Translations under genes and position numbers: made by a program
The notes under the pieces: model-generated
Database searches by the model: none
Seen by the model: the letters and a program-made list of their open reading frames with translations, nothing else
Told to the model about the DNA's origin: nothing
From: Daphnia carinata
Taxonomy: Eukaryota > Arthropoda > Branchiopoda > Diplostraca > Daphniidae
Length of the DNA stretch: 64,000 nt
Direction of reading: 5' to 3'
NCBI RefSeq assembly: GCF_022539665.2
Contig: NC_081336.1
Span: forward strand, 9,214,778 to 9,278,777
Shown here: piece after piece, positions 53,785 through 64,000 of the stretch
Position numbering within the stretch: the stretch's first letter is position 1
Layout of the letters: every line of letters starts with the position of its first letter

Positions 53785-55274
53785 GTAACTTTTCTAAAAA
53801 AAAGTTACTTTTAAATGATTCTTTTAATTTAATGTTTGAATACAAAACAATAACAATAAACAATAACAAACAATAAAAAATACACGTATTTAGTTTAAGT
53901 TGCTCGCCGTTAGCAGCAATTGAATTATCATGTGTTGACGATTGAAAAACGATTGCATCAACTTGTTAAACTAAAACCAGTAGTCTTGTATGAACTAAAG
54001 GCCAATCAAGTGTGTAGGGAGGTCGACTTATGACATCAAATTCGTGTCCTAGCGTTATTCGAACTGGAAATTAATTACAAAACTTCGTAAAGATGCTAAT
54101 CTAAACAGGAAGAAAATGTTGTATTTTGGAATTTAGAGTGACATTTACCATGTTCGAAAATTTTTATTTTCATTAAAAAGAATGATCACTACGCCATCTA
54201 TGATCACGTTTCAATACTACGCTGGGGCAACGGGCACTTGAAATCAAATATGTCGTTCTTTTTAAATGTTGGAATTCACTCCGAGATAGTTACATTATCT
54301 ATGTGCATGACCCTATACCGTGAAACGAAAATTTTCCCGCGTATTTTTCCATCAGCCATTAATGTGCTATAAAACATTTCGTTGCACTTAAAGTTGTTTT
54401 ATACTATTGTAACAAAAGATCAAAATACCTCTACTATTGGAAAACTATGTTAAAATTGATTGTTGCTAATTAATATTAATATGTTTTGATTAAAATATAA
54501 CAGCGATAGCAAAAAATTGACCTGGCAATCACACCACGCGACTGAAAATCCTTCTGCTACCTAGAACAATCAGTAGTCTCGTGGCGTAGAAATAAATTTC
54601 AAAACTAAAAATAATTTGATTTGAATTAAATAATTGATTTTCTGATTCCTTTTATTATCACAGCAGTCTGCTTGACCTCCAGCCGCTGTATCAGGTAATT
54701 AAATATCTTTTTAATGTAATTTTTTTAAATTTATTGTTACTTTAGATTTTTTAAATTATTCATTCGATCCCTCGGCGTGTTGGGTAATTTTATGTTGTTT
54801 TATTGTTCGTTTGGTAAGTGTCGGTTTGTTAATATTGGTGGCGTGGTCCCACTGCATTGTATTATCGGCCTAACGTGTCATTTTGCTAGGACTCCTTTCA
54901 TATATTATAATTAACTGGCCCATATGCCATTTTCTAAATCACTGAGTATATCTGTACTCAATTTCCTGAAAAATTTTGCTATAAAGACATTGTTCTTTGT
55001 TTCGACAGGTGTGGTTCTCTTCGTCTACAATTATTGAAACATACTAGCTCTGGATCAACTTCAACAAAATACAATTATCTGAGCATCTACGAAGGCAACA
55101 TTGTCTTCTAAGGAGTTATCCATCAAGATACAGATAACATCTTGTACCCTTTGGCAGTTGAAAAAAGTGAAAATAATTTAAAAATATTGATTATTTAATT
55201 TATGCTAATGATACTATTTTGACTTCACATAGGGTTTCCATGTTCACCATTTTGGTCATGTGATACTTTCCTAA
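53785..55274. other. NACHT4 copy B upstream region, no gene seen
   Basis: Repeats 40085-41584 nearly base for base. Confidence 0.6.
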
Positions 55275-58200
55275 ATGGCATTGAAAAACAAGCAGGACAA
55301 TCAACCAATCTTGGAAGGTGACGACATCTCCCCCTACACGCAACTGGATGAATCCTTAAAGCAAAAGATGCTATCGAAAATAGTTTCATTCCAAGGGGAG
55401 AATGAAACTGTTGGGCGTTTAGTTGGAACCAAAGCAGAAGCTGTATTGGATTCCTTAGAAGAGCTTCTACGTCCTGAAGGAGGAAAAATCATCATTCCAT
55501 CGTTCGAGTCATCCCGTTTCGAGAAATCCATTTACATCAAGAGACGGGTGAAATTTGCATTTGGCAAATCTTGTAATTTGCACGAACGTTTCATCGCTGA
55601 CCTAGCCAAGCGTTTGAAATGCACTGTGGAAAACCTAAACAGGGAATGTAGAATCAGTTCGCAGGGCCAAATCGAGTGGTTGGTCGATGACAAGCGCCGC
55701 AAACAAATTTGGGAAAAAATAAAACAAATGAACGACCAAACGTCAGGAAAAATTGAAGAAGACAGCCATATAATTCAGTTTGACGAGGAGCTGGATCAGC
55801 AGCCGGTTGTCATCATCTGTGGCTTGGCTGGAGCCGGCAAATCGACTCTCCTCTCCCACTACTACAGTGAAATAAAGAAGAAGAAGCCTGACTGTTGGGT
55901 TATCAGATTGAATTTAGCTGAACATTGTGACGTCATATTGAAACTCGATAGTAGCAAACCTGACTTGATTGGATTCCTCATCAATCATCTACATGTCATC
56001 AACCGTAAATGCCCGTTTACTCGCTCGTTGCTGAATCACCGGTTGGAGACGGGTGAGCAGATCGTTTTCATGTTTGATGGTTACGATGAAATCGATGAAA
56101 AATGCCAGGAAATTGCGGTTAAGCTAATGAAGTTTATTCAAGAGAAGAAGAGTATTCCACTGTTCGTTACCACCCGTCCCTACTTGGCCCACCATCTGCA
56201 ATACGAATTATGTCAGTTGGCTTATTATTTGGAAAACTTTGACGTAAAAGACCAGATCGATTACCTGACCAGTTATTGGACGAATGAACCTCCACCGTTG
56301 AAAGCTGGACCCATCAAGGATTTTGCCGTTGCGCTGATGGAAGGTGTGTCAGAGAGTCTGAAAGACAAAGAAAGAGCTTTCATCGGAATCCCGTTGCAAT
56401 GCAGAATTCTCGCCGAATGCTACCAGAAAAATGTTGGCGACATTATGGAAAGCAATGCTGTGAATGACGTAACATTCCAATCTGACGAATTGGTATCCCA
56501 AAAACTGTTGGCATTACTTGACGATCAGAAATTCGATTTAGTTAGTCTGTACAGCAAATTGATGGACACAAAACGCAACATGTTTCTACAAGAAAAAAGC
56601 AAAACCTGCCCCAATCTGAATGTGGCCGTTGATATGAAGAATATGATAAAGAAAATCGAGTTTCGATTAACCAAATTGGCAGTCGAAACGATCATCCCAG
56701 AACCAAGTATCCTTGAAATGCTTAGGCCAACGAAATATCGGCACAAACCCAGCGATGATGTGGCTCAAGAAGAAAAGAGTCTTGCCTTCAACAGTCTGAA
56801 ATTTGGGTTCGTATTTTCGAATGGAGATGTAATGCGACCTAAATTCTTGCATCGGACGTTTGCCGAGTATTTCGTCGCCAAATATCTTTACGAAGGATTT
56901 CATCCCGATGAGGAACGTCACAACAAGCTGCTGGAAAATGAATCCATTCGAAAATTAATTCTTAACAAAATCTTGGCCTTGAAGCAATACGACGGAGTTC
57001 AAATGTTTTTCGATGGCATGGTGAAGGTTTTGGTCGATGAGGATGAAGAATGGCGTCGTTTAATTGTCTGTCATCAACTACCGGATCGCCTAAAAAAATT
57101 GTCTAAATATCTGTTTACTCAGTTTCTTCGCAATTATCCTCCGCTTTGTGGATTCGGCGAGATAGCTTCCCAACCTTACTTTACGAACGCCCTCCATTTT
57201 TCACTTTCGAATAGGAAAGGGAACACATTCCTATTGTTGTGTGACTGTCTCGATGCCACATTTCATAGACGTCAAGTCCGCTGGGCAATGTGTACCATTT
57301 TTATGTCGCCTTTCCGTTTCATTTCGGACGCCGTTTTTGAAGAAAGCAAGATCTTTAAACGATTCATCAATGATTTCGACATCAATCCAAACGACCCCGC
57401 TATGTACTGTGTTATAGACAAGCTTATAGGAGGCATGGTGCCATATAATTCTGCTTACTTAATCGAAAGAAGTTCTATCGGTAAGCGAGACGGGCACCAG
57501 CAAAAGATGAATGACATACTTCAATTTTTGGAAAACCAGCACATCGCTTTCGACAATTATTTATGTCAACACTATTTACGCGGAATGCAACGAATTTTGG
57601 AATTTCTTATTTGCCATGACAACTACCGTAGTCATCTGGAAAGATTTCTGAAGATGTTGTCCAAATCGAAAGCTTATTCGGACGATTCGAATTTAACCGA
57701 ATTGTTAATTGAAGTTTTCCGGTCTAAAGATCAACGGATGACTGCGCGAATTGACGAAACGCTGAAGATTTTACAAGAACTAGGACGGTCCACTTTTCTC
57801 GCTCAATTTTACACCGCCCTTTTATTAAAAGATCCGGAAGTATTTCAGAATATTTACCAACCGTGCCGACTAGAAAAAGACGAGGGGACTCAGATCGACC
57901 GCAACAGATTGTTGGAAAGGGATTCTTACGGCATGACTCTTCTTCACGGAGCAGCCTTCTACGATGACGTCGACATAGTCGGTCAAATATTAGCAAGATT
58001 TAGCCGGCCATTTCTCCACATAAGAGCTAAACAAGCAATTCGCAAGGTGGTGCTTGAGGGTTACACTCCGTTTTTCTTCGCCGCTGCTAAAAATCACGAG
58101 CAAGTCTGTTTCAAACTGTTGGTCTTTGTGAAAGAATTTTTTCCCGACGCACTGGCGGAGTTAACTGAGCTGAACGCTTTCATTCACCGGTCACTTGATC

Positions 58201-60069
58201 ACGCCATGAAATCGGAAAATGCTGAAATGTTTCAACTGATACTGAAAGTCGTCAAGAAAGAACTAGGACGTGATTACCTCCTCGACCTGTTCACAACCAC
58301 ACATCCATTTCCATGTATGTTCTACAATGGCTGCCGGTCGGACAAATTATTCAACGCCATGGCGAAGACCATCGTCGATCGAGATGGTGTTGTAGACTAC
58401 AAGTGTCTGCATGACATGATTTTTTCCAATAACAGAATAGAAAGGGATGCTTTACGATGCATGGATGCCGAACATCTGCAGGGATTGTTATCAGTAGAAG
58501 CGGCTGGTCCCTTCACGAAGCGTTTGCTTACGGATGGCCTAGAAGAGAATTTTGAACTGTTGTCAAGTCTGTTAAAGAATTTTAACGAAACACAACTCTT
58601 GGATTTCGTCGAAGTGATTACTTTTAAAGGTAATACCAAAATAGAAAGAAGTAAATGGACCTATATGTTTCATGTTGATAGTGATCCAGTGTATCACAAA
58701 AGGCATATCCAACACCTTCGGGAGAAATATGCCCCCAACGATTTAGTTTTCACGCCGAGTGATAACGGAATCACAGCCGTTCACGTCGAACAAATTGTGC
58801 CAAAGAACAGCTTTTGGGAGACTTCCTACAATCGACGATCATCGGTTTAACTGATGGTTATCTGTCTCGAAAAGACAACCAGTGCATTTTCGAGTGTTTG
58901 ACTTGCGTATCGGATAAACTCGGAGATAACTACGTTAAAGAACTTTTGCTCCTCCAAGACGATTATGGCTACGTTGTTCGTCATCTGTCGCAAGAGACCG
59001 TCAAACGCATGTTGAACTACTTACGAGAAAAAAGCCAAGAGGAAATTAAAATGGAGTGGAAGGAAAATGCTCCGCCAGTGACACACGACTCGTTCATCAT
59101 TCACTATTCTAGGTATGACGACAGTCCTTACCAAGTCGTAAGACATAACTGTGACGTCTTACGATTTTACTTGGATTATGGCAGCCAGGTGCAACTCTTC
59201 GAATGCGTTGATATTCTCACATCGACATATCGTTCCTTTGGTTGGCATGGCAGAGAGCGCAGTGTATGGAGTGACATCTTTGAAATTTATAACGAAACCG
59301 TTACGAACGAAATATTCAAATTGGTGTCTGGAATTTGCGGTTGGGAGGCCGTGAAAATGTTGCTGATTCATCGAATTGATGGATTACCTTTCATACTGAA
59401 AGCTGTGTCGTTGGGAGATGACATTGACGGACGGCTGGACATGTTGCCACAAGAAATACGAAAGGACGTTCAACAAGTGATTGAAACAAAAGCTGCCGAG
59501 TTCATTGATCAAGTGTTTCGAGATCACGAAACTTATTTTAAAGCACCGAGAAATCGACCTTACAAACGATTGAACACTTTGATATTTTTAATCAACTACA
59601 GCAATGCTCAGCAACTTGAACAACTCGTCGGAAACATCACGAAGTTGCAGGGTTCTGGGGATTGGGGGAGAGGCTAAGCATATGGGCTGAGATGCTAACC
59701 CACCGATGCGGCGAAGCCCAAATGGACGACGTTGAGAAAATGAACACATTTTTGAAATGCGTTTCGGAGAAACTGGGCACAGATGCCGTGAAAAAATTGG
59801 TGCTCTACAAAATCAAAGAAAAGCCCGTCCTATACTATCCTGCGCTAAGAGGAGAGGAGAAGATGGTTGAGGCGATGCTCGCCCATTTGGATGCCAAAAA
59901 TCGCAAAAAGATTCAACGCCAAGTCAACGAGTTTCTAAACAAAACTTTCCAGGCCCCGCCCTATGGTGTTATAACTAATGCCATGAAAGCAGCATTTGAG
60001 CGTTTGTTATCGAGATTTAACCCACCAATCCGACATCATGATGAATCAATACAAATGGGTTTGCTTTAG
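55275..60069 (+). CDS. NACHT4 copy B: NACHT-ankyrin STAND protein, two homopolymer frameshifts
   Basis: Same protein as copy A. The T run at about 58136-58142 has six T, so the frame passes the site where copy A breaks and gives 1191 aa. It then shifts at about 58815-58818 (three G where copy A has four) and again at about 59664-59669 (five G where copy A has six), resuming to TAG at 60067-60069. The span is 4,795 nt, two short of 1,599 codons, consistent with exactly these two losses. Walker A GLAGAGKST at residue 183. All three differences between the copies lie in homopolymers. Confidence 0.82.
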
Positions 60070-60330
60070 CTAACGATTGGTACATCTCATTTACGAAATA
60101 TTTCTGGTTTGAATTAATCCAATCTCTCTTTAGTTCACGAGTACAACTCATGACACCCAACAGAGAACACACGAACCATCCTACTGTGGCCCACCACTTG
60201 ACGTCAGGGAGACTTCGGCTGCCGAAACTTCTTGTTACATATGCAACTATGTGTTGCTGGCCTACGTAGTCCAACGTTGTTTGGAATCCCCTGTCTTTAA
60301 GGCGTCATTTAACATTGCCTTTGATATCAG

Positions 60331-60843
60331 GCGAGCTCTTCGAATGGAATTCCGAGGCTGATACCGTACAGAAGGAGCGTTATTGGCGGATGAGCCGGAC
60401 AAAATATGAAAATTTGGCAGGTAATATTATTCAAAATTTTCAACAAATGTAAAAAACTCAGTACATGTAACTCAAAATGTAATTGTTAAATATTTTGACA
60501 CGTAGATGAAAGGCGAGGCAGTCGACGTGGATGCCATTTAAAATCCGAACCAGACGCAGAGGAAACCATCGTTCAGCGTGAAAGTTCTACGAACGAGTCT
60601 GGAGCTGTTGCCCGTAGGAGTAACCATAAATGGTCAGAATCCCGAATGGGGCCACGGGCCGTTTGTTCCACTCGCCCAACAAGACGACAGTTTTATACGT
60701 CACGACTGCATACGTATGCAAATAAGGGATACACAATGACGCAGGTAAAAGAAAGTTTAAGCAACAGGCCTAGGGGCAACTGCTTCCCTATAAGTGAAAG
60801 CAACGACGCGCATCGTTTCGTGAGCTGGTGGCGGTCAGAATGA
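60331..60843 (+). other. Unassigned two-exon coding fragment, second copy
   Basis: Exons 60331-60420 and 60506-60843 repeat 46642-47154 with the same splice sites and the same stop. Confidence 0.3.
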
Positions 60844-61575
60844 GGAGACTCGTGTTGACGATAGTCTTTGTGATATGCACAGACATGATTTAAACGCGAA
60901 AGGGCGATAGCCTTTGTCTTATCAGCGACACGGCCCACATGAGATTGATCCATTCGTTCCGGTCATATCTCTTTGGCTTCAGTGTTTCATAACCCGGTTT
61001 AGGGCAGTTTCATTTAGCATTTCAGACGACTTCCGCTAGGCTTGTTGTGTTAGTAGGCAGGTGGTTGACGGCAAAGGTGGTCGCACATTTTAATTCGTCT
61101 CCGCCTGTGCTGCGGACATTTGGTGCATATTATTTGTAACAGGTTCCTAAAAAACCGGATCATTCGTTTTATCGTGTTGTGCATACGTTTTCCGGCTCGG
61201 ATTGAAATTAGGTAAGTGCCAAATGACGTCATTATTTACCATCTAAAACTATAGTATGGGGATTGTGATTGACGGGTTTGTTTTTCAATTCATCTCGAAT
61301 GTAGGAACAATTCTTTTTTGTTGTTGTTCTATTTCCAAAATGTTTTGTGTTTCCTTTCTTTATTCGCTTTGGGATGTATCGTACGTTATCGCGCTTCACC
61401 CACTGTTTGTTGACATTTGGGCGTAAATGTCCTGCCCTATTGAGAAATATTGCCCAATCGTAGAGTCATTTATCCTAAACGATGATGTCAAATCCATACT
61501 GAATCTGCCCTTTAACTTATTTCGAATTCTATTTTTCTAGCTGAACCATAGTGCCCTTTAAATTAAAAGCTTAAA
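60844..61575 (+). promoter_or_regulatory. Calx copy 3 5' region
   Basis: Repeats 47155-47884, including the donor AAATTAG|GTAAGT (about 61211) and the acceptor CTAG (61540). One local difference (ggttcctaaaaaacc for ggttggaaaaacc) at about 61144. Confidence 0.5.
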
Positions 61576-64000
61576 ATGACGCAAAACAATGGAACGTTGG
61601 ACGATTACGCGTGCTCGCAAGGATTGATTTTACCTTTAATCAACGAATTCACGTGGTCGGTGGAAGTGCGAGCCTTTCTTTATTTTCTCGGACTTCTCTA
61701 CTGCTTTATGGGAGTCGCCATCATCGCTGACATCTTCATGGGCGCCATTGAAAAAATCACCTCAACCACTCGCAAGGTAAAACGCCCCACTTTCTATTTG
61801 AATATTTCGATACAATCAATGTGTGTGGACGTGTACAGGTGTATTTATCAAGAGGCGGATCTCAAGAGCCTGAAATGGTTGAGGTGCGCATGTGGAACGG
61901 TACAGTCGCCAATTTGACCTTAATGGCACTCGGCTCATCAGCACCTGAAATCTTATTATCGATTATAGGTAAAATTTCAATGACTGCACGTTTGCATTTC
62001 TAATGACATTATTTGATTTGAACTTATAGAAATTGTGGGGAATAATTTCGAATCCGGCGCTTTGGGTCCGGGCACGATTGTCGGCTCTGCCGCTTTCAAT
62101 CTGATGGGCATTAGCGCCGCTTGTATTCTTGCCATTCCCGGTGTCGAATCACGAAAAATCAAAGGTTTTAATATCCAACTCTTTGCTGCAATGTCCCACT
62201 TTTAATCCCCATATTTTTACTCCGTGAAATCAATGCAGGATTACGAGTGTTCGCCGTTACAGCTGTGTTCAGTATCTTTGCCTATCTCTGGTTGATCATC
62301 GTGTTAGTGGGAATCAGTAAGAATGTGGTACGTCGATCGATGCCATTACGAACGGGCTATCGCTTTATCATTTGGAATTTCGGTGATTAGGTGGATGTTT
62401 GGGAGGCCGTTGTGACATTCCTCCTTTTCCCTATACTCGTTGGCGTGGCCTATTGGGCCGATAAAGGATTTCCGTTCAGAAAGAGACACACAAGCATCCC
62501 GACTACAAACGACAAGCAAATCGAACTTGGCAACATGTTGTCGGGGGAGGGTAAGCTTTATTTTCATTTTTCTTTTCTTTTGTTTTCATTTGTGCACCAC
62601 ACCTCCACCCCAGTGGCAGGTAGACGTGGCCAGACTTGATTTTTCGTTAGAAAGATCATTGTGCTTTCGATTGTTGATGTGACTCGATGTGTTCGTGTAC
62701 ACCTCCGCCATTGAAATGTGTTTGTGTGAATCGCAGGGGAAGCCATGCTGGATGGGCTTACACTCACCAAAGACGGGCAAGTGGATCCCAACGTTTTAGC
62801 CAAATGGGTCCGACAAGCCTCGCTCAGAGGTCTCAGTGGAGAGGACGCTGCTAAATTGGCTGCATACAAGTGAAAATTACGTTTTGCTTTTAACTATTTC
62901 AACAGATGATAATCTCTGAAATGTCAGGTTGATTATGAGCAAAGAACATTCCAAGGCCTGGTATCGCATTGGGGCCACTCGTGTATTTTCAGGCAGTAAA
63001 AAAGTCCAGCCACAGCTCAGCATGAAACTCAAAGAGGTATGTTAATACTTTTAATGCAATAATGTAGAGATTAATTAGTGTAATTAGTAAGTAGTAGTTT
63101 TTAACCCAAAAATAGCATTTGGTTTTGATGATTGTTTGATTTTTTCTTACAGGTTTATGATGCCATAAACGAACATCCAGAAACAGAAAACTTGAGCCCA
63201 CTGACTCATGAAATATGTAAAAATAAAGCAATCATTGCATTTCACGCCATCGCCTGCGCAGGTAACGAGCGTCCCATTTACTCTGCTCATCATCAGTCGT
63301 CTTTTTTCAGATCAAAATGAAACTTTAATCTTACGTTTCATAGAGAATAAGATTAATTCCTAATTTTTCAAAACTTGATTTCTTTTATTTTTAAAAAGTA
63401 CCTGAAAATATCGGAACGTTCCCCGTTCGGATTGTTCGCAGTGGAAGGACAGATAATGCCGTGTCTGTAAGGTATGATGACGCTGTCTTCTTTGATAAAT
63501 TAACGTGTAATCCATTTAAATTTCAATTTTCGTGATAAAATGTGTTGTTTTTGTTGTAATTAGAGTTGAGACGATAGACGGCAGTGCCGTGGCAATAGAA
63601 GATTACGTGGCCTTTAATCAAGTGGTTTACTTCGAGCCCCACGAAGTTGAGAAAAAAGTGAGTTGGACATCTCAAAAATGGAAAATGCTTTTGCTAATCG
63701 ATAATTCTTTATTGGACAGGTGATTGTGGACATCGTAGATGACAATATCTACGAGCCCGACGAGCAGTTCTATCTTAAATTGAGCTTAACTGGAACAAAC
63801 ACGGCCAATCAAGATGAGGTTTTGCTTGGACGCATTTCGATCATGGAAGTCACCATTTTGAACGATGACGGTACATTTAAAGAAATCATCCAACAATTTC
63901 TTTGTACGCAGTTATTTAATGCATTTCGTCTTTTAATAACAGAGCCCGGTACAATTACATTTGGAGACAGAGGCATTATAGTTAAAGAATCAGTGGGTTT
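61576..64000 (+). CDS. Calx: Na+/Ca2+ exchanger (CALX/NCX family), copy 3, 3'-partial
   Basis: Exons 61576-61776, 61839-61968, 62030-62164, 62239-62327, 62391-62550, 62737-62869, 62928-63036, 63153-63261, 63399-63471, 63564-63657, 63720-63870, and 63943 to the window end. It covers the N-terminus, the alpha-1 repeat (GSSAPE), the loop helix, the first Calx-beta domain and the start of the second. It has the intact gacattcctcc that copy 1 lacks. Coding changes against copy 2 are few (for example FLYFLG for FLYLLG). No lesion seen in the visible part. Confidence 0.88.

Larger units (their letters stand above)
52156..64000. repeat. Unit B of the 13.7-kb direct repeat (continues beyond window)
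   Basis: Matches 38453 to about 50310. Calx copies 2 and 3 differ slightly more (for example 48474-48546 versus 62165-62238) than NACHT4 A and B, which differ only by three homopolymer indels as far as I could see. Confidence 0.95.

Overview
This is eukaryotic nuclear DNA: split genes with GT-AG introns of about 60-330 bp, AATAAA signals, an LTR retrotransposon and no bacterial operon layout. The protein families (CALX-type Na+/Ca2+ exchangers, large NACHT-ankyrin STAND proteins, small WWW/NCxHF proteins) together with compact introns suggest an arthropod, most likely a branchiopod crustacean such as Daphnia. That assignment is inference. The sequence contains one 100-N assembly gap (52056-52155).

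Layout. 1-3252: 3' part of a Na+/Ca2+ exchanger gene (Calx copy 1) with a 1-nt frameshift in its first visible complete exon. 3253-10000: accessory DNA with a GC-rich 34-bp minisatellite, a 305-bp piggyBac-like MITE, tRNA-like fragments and an unrecognised multi-exon minus-strand gene. 9997-47154: a cluster of four NACHT genes (NACHT1, 2, 3, 4) alternating with two copies of a small permuted-papain-fold (LRAT/PPPDE-like) gene and shards of Calx. 47885-51855: complete 20-exon Calx copy 2 (823 aa). After the gap, 52156-64000 repeats 38453 onward almost exactly (offset about 13.69 kb): small-gene 3' end, Calx shard, NACHT4 copy B, Calx copy 3 (5' half).

History readable from the sequence. (1) NACHT1-small gene-Calx shard-NACHT2 and NACHT3-small gene-Calx shard-NACHT4 are two copies of an older unit of about 17.2 kb. 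The spacing agrees once a 3,576-bp BEL/Pao element is subtracted. (2) That BEL element split the first codons of NACHT3 from the rest, and the current NACHT3 ORF begins inside its LTR. (3) A recent 13.7-kb repeat flanks the gap and may be a true tandem duplication or an uncollapsed haplotype.

Function. The NACHT proteins have Walker A and Walker B motifs, a long helical region, one or two ankyrin-like repeats and a conserved C-terminal region. NACHT2 alone carries an N-terminal module with a D-D...QxK signature that resembles PD-(D/E)XK (DUF4297/Cap4-like) nucleases, and NACHT1 has a decayed relic of this module upstream. The combination looks like an animal counterpart of nuclease-STAND defence proteins and is the most interesting element here. 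Decay is common: NACHT1 has a premature stop and a 14-unit IKK expansion, NACHT2 has lost its ankyrin region, and the NACHT4 copies carry reciprocal homopolymer frameshifts that look more like consensus errors than true lesions.
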